DNA from: Kallotenue papyrolyticum
GTDB taxonomy: Bacteria > Chloroflexota > Chloroflexia > Chloroflexales > Kallotenuaceae
Assembly: GCF_000526415.1 (NCBI RefSeq)
Contig: NZ_JAGA01000002.1
Location: forward strand, 2,038,001 to 2,102,000
Reading direction: 5' to 3'
Length of the DNA: 64,000 nt
This document shows positions 46,560 through 56,635 of the stretch, in pieces. The notes below the pieces were generated by a model. It ran no database searches and was not told the origin of the DNA. It was given only the letters and a program-made list of their open reading frames with translations. Numbering within the stretch: the stretch's first letter is position 1; each line of letters opens with the position of its first letter. Position numbers and translations under genes: made by a program.

Positions 46560-47171
46560 ATGTTTGGGGTAGGCGTTACCGAACTGGTGATCATTCTGAT
46601 CATTGCGCTGCTGGTGGTGGGGCCGGAGCGCCTGCCGGAGCTGGCCGCGCAGGCCGGGCGGCTGGTACGCGATCTGCGGCGTATGTACGCCAACCTACGC
46701 GCCGAGCTTGGCCCGGAGTTCGACGACATCGAGCGCACGATCCACGAGCTGCGCGCGCTCGATCCGCGCCGCCAGATCAGCAGCTATGGACGCGACCTGC
46801 TCGATGAGCTGGCGCGCGACGCGCCGGAGATCAAACAGCTCAGTGCGCCGCGCCGCATCGAGCTGGAGCAGCTCACGCGCGAGGTGCTCGACGACGATCT
46901 GTTGGCGCGTCCGCTGGCCGAGACGCGCGCCGAGGCCGCCGGCGCGCCGACGGCCTTTGCTGTACCGCGCGGGGGTACAGCCGGCGCGCGCACGCTGCAC
47001 GCGGCCGAGGCGCCTGCGGCCAATGGCGCCGGCGCGGCGCACGCCTCCGACGCCGCCGCCACCGGCGGCATTGCCGAGGAGGAGCGTATGACGCAAACGT
47101 CCACGCCGGCAACCGAGCAGCCGCAGCCCGCGCGCGCCGCACGCACCGAACAGTCCTGGCACTATGAGTAA
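46560..47171 (+). CDS. tatB: Tat translocase subunit TatB
   Basis: 203 residues. An N-terminal membrane helix (TELVIILIIALLVVG) is followed at once by GPERLPELAAQAGRLVRDLR, the TatB amphipathic helix, then an acidic hydrophilic tail. The helix-loop GPERLP is typical of TatB rather than TatA. It overlaps tatC by 8 bp. It recognises folded Tat substrates with TatC. Confidence 0.88.
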   Translation: MFGVGVTELVIILIIALLVVGPERLPELAAQAGRLVRDLRRMYANLRAELGPEFDDIERTIHELRALDPRRQISSYGRDLLDELARDAPEIKQLSAPRRIELEQLTREVLDDDLLARPLAETRAEAAGAPTAFAVPRGGTAGARTLHAAEAPAANGAGAAHASDAAATGGIAEEERMTQTSTPATEQPQPARAARTEQSWHYE

Positions 47172-47958
47172 TCCATCGCGATCGCCCTATGCCCCACCCG
47201 CCCGCGAGCCGGCGACGATGACCTGGCTGGAACATCTCGCCGAGCTGCGCACGCGTCTCTTGCGGGCCTGCCTGGCGGTGCTGGCCGGCCTGATCGCCGG
47301 CTTTTTCCTGGTGACCTACGACAACTACCGGCTGATCTGGGAGATCTTCCATCACGTCGCGCCGGGCGAAGTGGCGCGGCTGCAGGCAACCTCGCCGGCG
47401 GAGGTCTTCACCAATGCGATCAAGGTTGCGCTGGGCATCGGCATCGCGCTGGCTATGCCGGTGATTGTCTATCAGGTGCTGGCCTTTGTCGTGCCCGGCC
47501 TGACGCGCAGCGAACGGCGCATTATCTTTCTGGCGTTGCCGTTCATCATGCTCTGCTTCGTCGGCGGGCTGGTCTTCGGCTGGTACGTGACCGTGCCGGC
47601 GGCGCTCAACTTCCTGCTGTTGCAGGGCGCCGAGCGCTTTCTGATCCAGCCGACGGTCGAAACCTTTCTGTCGATCTTCACGCGCCTGATGCTGCTCAAT
47701 GGCATCGTCTTCGAGATGCCGGTGCTGGTCTATGCCCTGATCTGGCTGGGCGTGGTCGAGCGCAAAACGCTGGCTAAATACCGGCGCTACGCCGTGCTGG
47801 TAATCGTGATCATCGCGGCGGTGGTGACACCCACCAGCGATCCGATCAACCTGGCGCTGGTGGCCGTGCCGATGTATCTGCTCTACGAGCTGGGTCTGCT
47901 GCTGGCCTTGATCGCGCCCCGTCGCCAGAGTACGAGTACGGCGCCTACCAGCCATTAG
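47164..47958 (+). CDS. tatC: Tat translocase subunit TatC
   Basis: 264 residues, six transmembrane segments. TMTWLEHLAELRTRLLRA and the conserved VYQVLAFVVPGLTRSERR are TatC landmarks. The substrate-binding region around the N-terminal half is intact. With TatB it forms the receptor for twin-arginine signals. Confidence 0.95.
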   Translation: MSNPSRSPYAPPAREPATMTWLEHLAELRTRLLRACLAVLAGLIAGFFLVTYDNYRLIWEIFHHVAPGEVARLQATSPAEVFTNAIKVALGIGIALAMPVIVYQVLAFVVPGLTRSERRIIFLALPFIMLCFVGGLVFGWYVTVPAALNFLLLQGAERFLIQPTVETFLSIFTRLMLLNGIVFEMPVLVYALIWLGVVERKTLAKYRRYAVLVIVIIAAVVTPTSDPINLALVAVPMYLLYELGLLLALIAPRRQSTSTAPTSH

Positions 47959-48012
47959 CGGGCACCAGGGAGGGCGACGGCTGGCCGCCCTCCCGCAGTC
48001 CGCGCAGTGAGT

Positions 48013-48873
48013 CTAGCCCTGCCAGAATCGGTGCACGCGCTCGGCCACCTGCTGCGCTTGCCTCAGAGCGGCCTCTGCCACCGCCTGTCGGCGCGTCACG
48101 TCCATGAGATCGGTGCCGAACGCAGCCAGCGCGGCGCCATCCGGCTCGATCACCTCGACGCGACTCCCGGCCGCGCGCAAGCGCTCGACCTCCGCGGTGA
48201 GCTGCGGCGCGCGACTCATGCCGGGAACCAGTCCCTGGCTGGGGATGGGTTTGACGATCAGCACGATAGCCGCGTCCTGCGCCAGATCGGCGTTGGTGTC
48301 GGAGCGCATGCCGCCGTCCATGTAGCGCCGTCCGTTGATCGTCACCGGTGGAAAGATGCCCGGCACGGCGCAACTCGCGGCGACGGCGAGCTGCAGCGGT
48401 ACGTTGCTGTCGCGCGTCCAGACCTGCAACGCGCCGTTGGCGGTGTCGATGCTGGTGATGCGCAGGTCGCGCGCCGGCCAGGGCACGTCGCGCAGCACCG
48501 CGAACCGCTCCAGGTAACTTGCCTCGTCAACCGTCGTGGCGCTCAGCGCAAACTGACCGATGCGCGCCAGCAGGTTTGGATCGTTGGCCTCGCCCTGCAT
48601 CAGGAGCTGCGCCAGCGCCATGAACTGCTGCGGATCAACAGCGATGGGCCGGTCGTAGCCGGGATCGAGCGGGGCGAGCTGTTGCGCCAGCATCTGTTCC
48701 AAAGGGAGGCCCAGCGCCAGTTGCGCGCCGACCACCGATCCGGCCGAGGTGCCAACGATGCGCTCGGCGCGACCGAGGTCGATGCCGGCGCGCGCCAGGC
48801 CGGCCAGCAGGCCGGTCTCCCAGGCAATGCCGATTGTGCCGCCGCCACCTAACACCAGAGCACGCGTAACCAT
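48013..48873 (-). CDS. Patatin-like phospholipase
   Basis: 286 residues. The oxyanion-type GGGGTIG, the nucleophile elbow GTSAGS and the catalytic YMDGGMRSDTN (Asp-Gly-Gly) complete the patatin catalytic dyad. Bacterial homologues hydrolyse membrane lipids. The ATG at 48873 follows AGGAG (complement at 48878-48882); an in-frame upstream extension to 48996 is not supported. Confidence 0.92.
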   Translation of the reverse strand: MVTRALVLGGGGTIGIAWETGLLAGLARAGIDLGRAERIVGTSAGSVVGAQLALGLPLEQMLAQQLAPLDPGYDRPIAVDPQQFMALAQLLMQGEANDPNLLARIGQFALSATTVDEASYLERFAVLRDVPWPARDLRITSIDTANGALQVWTRDSNVPLQLAVAASCAVPGIFPPVTINGRRYMDGGMRSDTNADLAQDAAIVLIVKPIPSQGLVPGMSRAPQLTAEVERLRAAGSRVEVIEPDGAALAAFGTDLMDVTRRQAVAEAALRQAQQVAERVHRFWQG

Positions 48874-48928
48874 GGTTGCTCCTTTCCTGTGTGCGAGCCA
48901 TCTGGTGGTAGTGTAGCCCGTTTTGCGG

Positions 48929-51001
<2,073 letters not shown>

Positions 51002-51070
51002 GGCACGTCTATCCTTGGTTGGATCGGGCTGTGGAGGGCGATCCAGCACGATACGGGCCAGGCGTGGGGA

Positions 51071-51649
51071 TCAGGCCTCGTCGAACAGGCGCGCAAAACT
51101 CTGGCGCAGGCGCTCCATCCCCAGCCGCAGCCGCGTGTGCAGCGTGCCCAGCGGAACCCCCAGCCGCGCCGCAGCCTCGCGTCTGGTCAGGCCACCCCAG
51201 AAGATCAGCTCGATCGCTTCGCGCTGCGCGTCGGGAAGCTGGCTCAGGCCACGCCGCACCTCGTCGCGCAGCAGCAGTTCGTCCAGCGCGGGATCGCGCG
51301 TGGCGAGCGTGGCCAGCTCCTCGTCGCCCTGCTCGTGGCGGCGCTGGCGCTGGCGCCGACTGCGCAGCTCGTCGATGGCGCGATGGTGCGCGATCGCCAG
51401 CAGCCAGGCGGCCAGCGTGCCCTGCGCGGGCTGGTAGCGATCGATATGCTGCCAGCAGCGCAGAAACACGTCCTGCGTCACCTCCTCGGCTGCTCCCACA
51501 TCGCCCAGCATGCGCAGCGCCAGGCCATAGACGATCCGGCCATAGCGATCGTAGAGCAGCGCCAGCCCTGCCGGCACACGTTGCTGCAGCAGTGCCAGCA
51601 GGGTGCGATCGTCGAGGGCCGATTCGGGGACGGTGGTCGGATCCTCCAC
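51071..51649 (-). CDS. ECF-type RNA polymerase sigma factor
   Basis: 192 residues with sigma region 2 (YDRYGRIVYGLALRMLGD, AEEVTQDVFLRCWQHIDRY) and region 4 (QREAIELIFWGGLTRREAA, GTLHTRLRLGMERLRQS). The GTG at 51649 is preceded after 6 nt by TATGCT, suggesting a leaderless mRNA. No anti-sigma factor is adjacent; the downstream gene on the plus strand is unrelated. Confidence 0.9.
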   Translation of the reverse strand: MEDPTTVPESALDDRTLLALLQQRVPAGLALLYDRYGRIVYGLALRMLGDVGAAEEVTQDVFLRCWQHIDRYQPAQGTLAAWLLAIAHHRAIDELRSRRQRQRRHEQGDEELATLATRDPALDELLLRDEVRRGLSQLPDAQREAIELIFWGGLTRREAAARLGVPLGTLHTRLRLGMERLRQSFARLFDEA

Positions 51650-51692
51650 AAGAGCAGCATAATGCGGCGCGCCATGGCTGTCAATGCGCGGC

Positions 51693-52580
51693 TCAGGCGC
51701 CGTGGCGCAGTAGGCGGCGGAGGCGTTGGCGTGTCAGCAGGCGCCAGAGTGCGCCCTGTGCGGGCGCCAGCAGCCAAGCCAGCCCGAAGCCCACGCCCGC
51801 CACCAGCACGATCGCCGGTCCCGAGGGGATGTTTTGCCAGTAGGAGATCAGCAGGCCGCTCACGCCGGCGCCGACGCTGAGCGCGCTGGCGAGCAGTAGC
51901 ATGGCCCCCAGGCGCCGCGTCAGCAGCCGCGCGGTGCTGGCCGGGATCAGTAGTAGCGCCAGCGCCAGCAGGTTGCCGACAGTCTGGAAGGTCGTCGTCA
52001 GGGCCAGCGCCAGCAGCAGCAGCAGCAGGCTATCCCACACGGCGCGCGAGCGACCCAGCGCGCTGGCCAGCCCGGCATCGAAGCTGATCAACACCAGCTC
52101 TTTGAAAAACAGCCCGACCAGCGCCAGCGTCAGCAGTCCGACCAGTGCCGTCAGTAGCAGGTCCAGTGTGGAGATGCCCAGAATGTTGCCCAGCAGCAGC
52201 GTGGCGAGATCGCGCGGCCCCGCGCGCGCGTAGCTCAACAGCGCCAGGCCCAGCGCCAGCGCCGCGGAGAACAGAATGCCGATCGCCGTGTCCTCGCCAA
52301 TGTGTTCGTGGCGGCCCAGCGCCCCGATCAGCCAGGCGACCAGCAGCGCCGCGCTGAGCGCCCCCAGCGTCAGGTTGAGCCCCAGCACAAAGGCGATCAC
52401 CACGCCGGCAAAGATCGCGTGGCGCAACGCCTCGCCCAGAAAGGCCAGCCCGCGCAGCACCACGAACGAGCCGATCACCGCGCACAGGACGCCTACCAAC
52501 ACGACGGCGATCAGCGCGCGCTGCATAAAGGGTTGCTGCAGCGGCAGCAGATAGGTTTGCACATCCCACAGCCCGCTCAT
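51693..52580 (-). CDS. Metal ABC transporter permease, second copy
   Basis: 295 residues with about eight helices and the ABC-3 family block GSFVVLRGLAFLGEALRHAIF, then LLLGNILGISTLDLL. It is homologous to the neighbouring permease. Its ATG overlaps the stop of the upstream permease by one base (TGATG). Together with the ATPase it fits zinc or manganese import. Three helices near the end are especially Leu/Ala-rich. Confidence 0.88.
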   Translation of the reverse strand: MSGLWDVQTYLLPLQQPFMQRALIAVVLVGVLCAVIGSFVVLRGLAFLGEALRHAIFAGVVIAFVLGLNLTLGALSAALLVAWLIGALGRHEHIGEDTAIGILFSAALALGLALLSYARAGPRDLATLLLGNILGISTLDLLLTALVGLLTLALVGLFFKELVLISFDAGLASALGRSRAVWDSLLLLLLALALTTTFQTVGNLLALALLLIPASTARLLTRRLGAMLLLASALSVGAGVSGLLISYWQNIPSGPAIVLVAGVGFGLAWLLAPAQGALWRLLTRQRLRRLLRHGA

Positions 52581-53425
52581 CAATGACTCGCGCGTTGCAG
52601 CAGGCGCCGGCGCGCGCCGCGCGCCACCAGCGCGGTGGCGAAGAGTAGGCAGGCGCTCAGCGTGATCGCGCTGCCCGATGCAATGTTGACATAATACGAG
52701 AGATACACGCCCGCGATGGCGCTGAGGCTGCCGCACAGCGCCGCCCAGCCCATGATCGCCGGGATCGACCGCGCCAGCAGCCGTCCGGTCGCCGGCGGCA
52801 CTACCAGCAGGGCCACCACCAGGATCGCGCCCACGGTCTGCAGCGCGACCACGATCGCCAGCGCCAGCAGCGCCAGCAGCAGCAGGTTCCACAGCGTCAC
52901 GCGGCGGCCCAGCGCGGCGGCCAAGTCGGGATCGAAGGCGGTCAGCACCAGCTCCTTGTAGCCCAGGGCCACGACCAGCAGCGCGCCACCACCCACCAGC
53001 GCGATGCTCAGCAGATCGCCCGGCCTGACGGCCAGCACGTTGCCCAGCAGCACATCGCTCAGCAGCCGTCCGGCGTTGGCGCTGCGGCTCAGGAGCACCG
53101 CGCCCAGGGCGAAGGCGAGCGTGTACAGGATGCCGATAGCGGTACTCTCGCGCAGTTGGCGCTGGCTGGTCACCACCCCGACGCCCAGCGCCAACAGCAG
53201 CCCGGCCAGCAGGCCGCCCAGCAGCAGGTGAGCGCCCAGCAGGTGGGCGACCACTACGCCGGGGAAGACGGCATGACCCAGCGCATCGCCCATGAAGGCC
53301 AGGCCGCGCAGCACCACAAAGGTGCCGATCACGGCGCAGACCAGCGCGACGATCAGCGCCGCTGCCAGGCCGCGTTGCATCAGCCGCAGGCTCAGCGGCT
53401 CAAGAAGGCTCGTGAACAGGTGCAT
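52580..53425 (-). CDS. Metal ABC transporter permease, first copy
   Basis: 281 residues with eight or nine helices. GTFVVLRGLAFMGDALGHAVF and LLLGNVLAVRPGDLL match ZnuB/MntB-family permeases. The tandem arrangement with a second permease suggests an asymmetric transporter core. The 5' end overlaps the ATPase gene by 26 bp. Confidence 0.9.
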   Translation of the reverse strand: MHLFTSLLEPLSLRLMQRGLAAALIVALVCAVIGTFVVLRGLAFMGDALGHAVFPGVVVAHLLGAHLLLGGLLAGLLLALGVGVVTSQRQLRESTAIGILYTLAFALGAVLLSRSANAGRLLSDVLLGNVLAVRPGDLLSIALVGGGALLVVALGYKELVLTAFDPDLAAALGRRVTLWNLLLLALLALAIVVALQTVGAILVVALLVVPPATGRLLARSIPAIMGWAALCGSLSAIAGVYLSYYVNIASGSAITLSACLLFATALVARGARRRLLQRASH

Positions 53426-54212
53426 GCGCGTTGATCATGGTAGGCGCGCCGTCAACCACCACCACCTGCGCGCCGAAGGTCGAGCGCAGCACCGGCGCGG
53501 TGAAGACGGCGGCCACGGGTCCGTAGGCGATCAGCCGCCGGTTGAGCGCGACCAGCAGGTCGCAGTTGCGCTCGACCGAATGGAGATCATGCGTCGAGAG
53601 CAGAATGGTTTTGCCCTGCTGGCGCTGTTGACAGAGCAGGTCGAAGATCAGCGCCTGGGTGGTGGTGTCGATGCCGTTGAAGGGCTCGTCCAGCAGCAGC
53701 AGATCGGCCTGCTGCGCCAGCGCGCGCGCCAGGAAGACACGCTGCTGCTGCCCGCCCGACAGCTCGCCGATCAGGCAGTGGCGGCGATTGAGGAGGCCAA
53801 CCTGCTCCAAAGCCTGCAGCGCGATCTCGCGATCGCGCCTGCCGGGCCGCCGCCAGACGCCGAGATGCCCGTAACGTCCCATCAGCACCACGTCCAGCAC
53901 GCTCAGCGGGAAGCTCCAATCCACAGCGCTGCGCTGTGGCACATAGGCGATGCGCCGCCGCACTGCCGCTACGGGCTGACCCAATACGCGCACCGTGCCG
54001 GTGAGCGGACGCTGCGCCCCCACCAGCGTTTTGAGCAGCGTGGTCTTGCCCGCGCCGTTGGGGCCGATCAGCCCGATGATCGCTGCGCGCGGCAACGCCA
54101 GCGTGATCTGTTCCAGCACCACCTGCGCGCCGTAGGCCACGCTGAGGCCGTCGATCACAATCGCTGCTTGGTCGGCGCGCGCGTCCGGCGCTGTGGCCTG
54201 CCCGTAACCCAT
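53400..54212 (-). CDS. Metal ABC transporter ATPase
   Basis: 270 residues with Walker A GPNGAGKTT, signature LSGGQQQR, Walker B LLLLDEPFNGID and H-loop STHDLHSV. The overall sequence fits ZnuC/MntA ATPases. No substrate-binding protein gene lies in this operon. It is divergent from a Fur-family regulator and is expected to be repressed when metal is sufficient. Confidence 0.9.
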   Translation of the reverse strand: MGYGQATAPDARADQAAIVIDGLSVAYGAQVVLEQITLALPRAAIIGLIGPNGAGKTTLLKTLVGAQRPLTGTVRVLGQPVAAVRRRIAYVPQRSAVDWSFPLSVLDVVLMGRYGHLGVWRRPGRRDREIALQALEQVGLLNRRHCLIGELSGGQQQRVFLARALAQQADLLLLDEPFNGIDTTTQALIFDLLCQQRQQGKTILLSTHDLHSVERNCDLLVALNRRLIAYGPVAAVFTAPVLRSTFGAQVVVVDGAPTMINAHAPVHEPS

Positions 54213-54372
54213 AGTCGTTGACCTACCGGTATGTTGATATCATGTCTCAGGATACTATACCGACGCACGCGTGGGTCGTCAACTGCGTGGCGTCTAGGTG
54301 CGAGCGACTGGGCCGTGCCGGGCATGGTACAATACACCTATCTGCAACGCTGTCTCAGCGAAAGGAGTGGCT
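54213..54372. promoter_or_regulatory. Divergent promoter region with palindromes
   Basis: The 160-bp gap holds TACAAT at 54328-54333 for the Fur gene (plus) and TATAGT at 54254-54259 on the minus strand for the transporter. TGATATCA (54235-54242) and TACCGGTA (54224-54231) lie just downstream of that minus -10, where a repressor could block transcription. A larger inverted repeat CGGTAT (54227-54232) / ATACCG (54257-54262) brackets them. These are candidate Fur/Zur operator sites. Confidence 0.6.
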
Positions 54373-54804
54373 GTGGGCTGGACCGAGCGCGTCGTCGAAC
54401 ACCTGGCCGAGGAGGGGCATCGCCTGACGGGACCGCGGCGGCGCATTCTGGAACATATTCTCTGTTACCGCGCGCCGTTTACCGCCGAGGAACTGCTGGC
54501 CCATCTGCACCAGGAGGGTGTCAACGTTGGGCGCGCCACGGTCTATCGCACGCTGGAGCTGCTTCTGCACCACCAATGGTTGAGCCTGGTGCATCGGCCT
54601 GAGGGCGAGCACGGCTATGTGGTTGCCGAGCCGGGGCACCAGCACCACCTCGTCTGTCGCCGCTGCGGCCAGACGATCGCCTTCGAGGGCTGCGAGCTGG
54701 ATCGCCTGCTGGGCGGGCTGGCGCGGCGCCTCAACTTCCGCGTGGAAGGCCACTGGCTGGAAGCCTTCGGGGTGTGCAGCGCCTGCCAGCAGCGCGAAGC
54801 GTAG
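54373..54804 (+). CDS. Fur-family metal-responsive repressor
   Basis: 143 residues. The winged helix has LTGPRRRILEHILCY and GRATVYRTLELL. Zinc ligands appear in HQHHLVCRRCGQTIAFEGC and CSACQQREA at the end. The GTG at 54373 has AAAGGAG 5 nt upstream. Divergence from the metal importer suggests a Zur- or Mur-type role in controlling it. Confidence 0.9.
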   Translation: MGWTERVVEHLAEEGHRLTGPRRRILEHILCYRAPFTAEELLAHLHQEGVNVGRATVYRTLELLLHHQWLSLVHRPEGEHGYVVAEPGHQHHLVCRRCGQTIAFEGCELDRLLGGLARRLNFRVEGHWLEAFGVCSACQQREA

Positions 54805-54863
54805 GTCCACCGTCTTTGGCGGCAGTAGTTATTTCCCTAGCATGCGCTATCTGGAGAGACGAC

Positions 54864-55448
54864 ATGGTTGGTTCTGCATCGGTATGCGCGCGGCGCTGGG
54901 CTGCGCTTGGCCTGGCGCTTGCGTTGCTGACGGCCTGTGGCGGGCCCGCAGCGGATCGACTGGCGGCCGGCGATCCTGCGCCGGACTTCACGCTGCCGGC
55001 CGCGGATGGTTCCGTGTTCAGCCTGGCCGAACTGCGCGGCCGGCAGCCGGTGTTGCTCTACTTCCACATGGCCGCCGGTTGACCGCCCTGCATGCAGCAA
55101 ATCGTTGATTTGCAGAACGATCCTGCGTTTCAAGCGCTGGGTGTGGCGCTGGTCAGCATCGCCAGCGATTCGCTCGAAGAGTTGCGCCAGGCGGGCGCAG
55201 CATGGGCCATCAGCACGGTGCCGCTGCTGTCCGATCGCGAGCGGCAGGTATCCGCGGCCTATGACGTGTTGCAGTGGGCCGTGCCCAGCGGCGAGCCGGG
55301 GCACACCTTTGTGCTGCTTGATCGCGACGGGCGTGTGGCCTGGATCAGGGATTATGGCGCGCCCGAAAACGGCGGCCTGATGTACGTGCCCGTGACAGAG
55401 CTGACCCAGGCCATTCGCGAGCACCTTGCCGGGCGCCAGGCGCGCTAG
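54864..55448 (+). CDS. Lipoprotein redoxin with selenocysteine, U-P-P-C motif
   Basis: A 194-residue thioredoxin-fold lipoprotein. The ATG at 54864 has GGAG 7 nt upstream and starts MVGSASVCARRW, with hydrophobic core and lipobox LLTAC. APDFTLPAADGSVFSLAEL then opens a peroxiredoxin/TlpA-like domain. At codon 73 the frame has a single TGA (55080-55082): YFHMAAG-U-PPCMQQIVDL. The Sec and Cys76 form a redox pair, where homologues have CxxC. The same frame continues with VALVSIASDS and GHTFVLLDRDGRVAW to TAG 55446. A plain stop would leave a 72-aa fragment with no active site. A SECIS-like hairpin follows. It is expected outside the membrane, facing the wall or surface. Confidence 0.87.
55097..55113 (+). 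promoter_or_regulatory. Bacterial SECIS-like hairpin of the redoxin
   Basis: GCAAATC (55097-55103) pairs perfectly with GATTTGC (55107-55113) around the loop GTT (55104-55106). The loop begins 21 nt after the UGA and has G first, in line with the bacterial SECIS model (stem-loop within about 16-37 nt). Confidence 0.75.
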
Positions 55449-55515
55449 ACGCGCTGGTGCCCAGGCTTGCTCGGGCCGGGACGTGAAGGTGGGCGTGCCC
55501 CGCGGCCGGCCTGCC

Positions 55516-56505
55516 CTATGCCGCCACGATGCGATCGATGGCCGCCAACTCCTCTGCGCTCAACGGCGCGGCGTCGAGCGCGCCGACGGCATCCTCGATC
55601 TGCGCTACGCGACTCGCGCCGATCAGCGCTGAGGTGATTTCGGGACGGCGCAACACCCAGGTGAGCGCCAACTGCGCCAGCGTCTGGCCGCGCGCCTGCG
55701 CCAGGGCATTGAGCCGGCGCAATTGTTCGCGGCGCTGGGGAGTGATCTGCTCGGGTCGCAACGCGCCGTGTGGCTTGGCCGCGCGCGAGTCGGCGGGAAT
55801 AGCCTCCAGGTAGCGATCGGTCAGCAGGCCCTGCGCCAACGGCGAGAAGACGATGCAGCCCAGTCCTTCGTCGCGCACCACATCCAGCAGCCCGTCCTCG
55901 ATCCAGCGGTCGAACAGATTGTAGTTGGGCTGGTGGATCAGGCAGGGCGTGCCCAGGTCGCGCAGCAGTTGCGTCGCCTGGCGCGTCTGCTCAGGCCCGT
56001 ACGACGAGATGCCCACATACAGCGCCTTGCCGCTGCGCACGATCTGGTCCAGTGCGCGCATCGTCTCCTCCAGCGGCGTGGCAGGATCGGGGCGGTGGTG
56101 GTAGAAGATATCCACATACTCCAGCCCCATGCGCCGCAGGCTCTGATCCAGGCTGGCGATCAGGTATTTGCGCGAGCCCCAGTTGCCGTAGGGACCGGGC
56201 CACATCTCGTAGCCGGCTTTGGTGGCGATGATCAGCTCATCGCGGTAGGCTGCCAGGTCGTGGCGCAGCACATAGCCAAAGGTTTCTTCCGCCGAGCCGG
56301 GTGGCGGGCCGTAGTTGTTGGCCAGATCGAAGTGCGTGATGCCCAGATCAAAGGCGCGTCGGATCATGGCGCGGGCGTTTTCGCGGCTGTCCACGCCGCC
56401 GAAGTTGTGCCACAGCCCCAGCGCGATGGCCGGCAGCAGCAGGCCACTCCGTCCGCAGCGGTTGTAGCGCATGGTGGCGTAGCGCGCGTCCGATGGTTGG
56501 TACAT
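55516..56505 (-). CDS. Aldo/keto reductase (YghZ-like)
   Basis: 329 residues. The AKR tetrad appears as ITHFDLANNYGPPPG (Asp and Tyr), IATKAGYEMWPG (Lys) and IFYHHRPDP (His). The loop GPYGNWGSRKYLIASLDQS is typical of the YghZ group, which reduces aldehydes such as methylglyoxal or glyceraldehyde phosphate. It is divergent from the PLP enzyme; -10-like TACAAT lies at 56528-56533 on the minus strand. Confidence 0.93.
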   Translation of the reverse strand: MYQPSDARYATMRYNRCGRSGLLLPAIALGLWHNFGGVDSRENARAMIRRAFDLGITHFDLANNYGPPPGSAEETFGYVLRHDLAAYRDELIIATKAGYEMWPGPYGNWGSRKYLIASLDQSLRRMGLEYVDIFYHHRPDPATPLEETMRALDQIVRSGKALYVGISSYGPEQTRQATQLLRDLGTPCLIHQPNYNLFDRWIEDGLLDVVRDEGLGCIVFSPLAQGLLTDRYLEAIPADSRAAKPHGALRPEQITPQRREQLRRLNALAQARGQTLAQLALTWVLRRPEITSALIGASRVAQIEDAVGALDAAPLSAEELAAIDRIVAA

Positions 56506-56556
56506 AGCGATCCCTCCCTACGGCGGCATTGTAGCATGCCGCGCCTGGCGCCGTGC

Positions 56557-56562
56557 TATAAT
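56557..56562 (+). promoter_or_regulatory. -10 box of the PLP enzyme gene
   Basis: TATAAT at 56557-56562, about 74 bp ahead of the TTG start. No clear -35 is present. Confidence 0.6.
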
Positions 56563-56635
56563 CGCGGGACGGAAGCGGCTGCGCCGCCTCCGATCACCAT
56601 GCGGTTGAATGCTGCTACAGCGAGGAGGCTGAAGC

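Noticed and set aside
55092-55448. A separate 118-aa protein starting at ATG 55092
   Set aside because: No ribosome site; it is the C-terminal half of the redoxin, in frame with the TGA.
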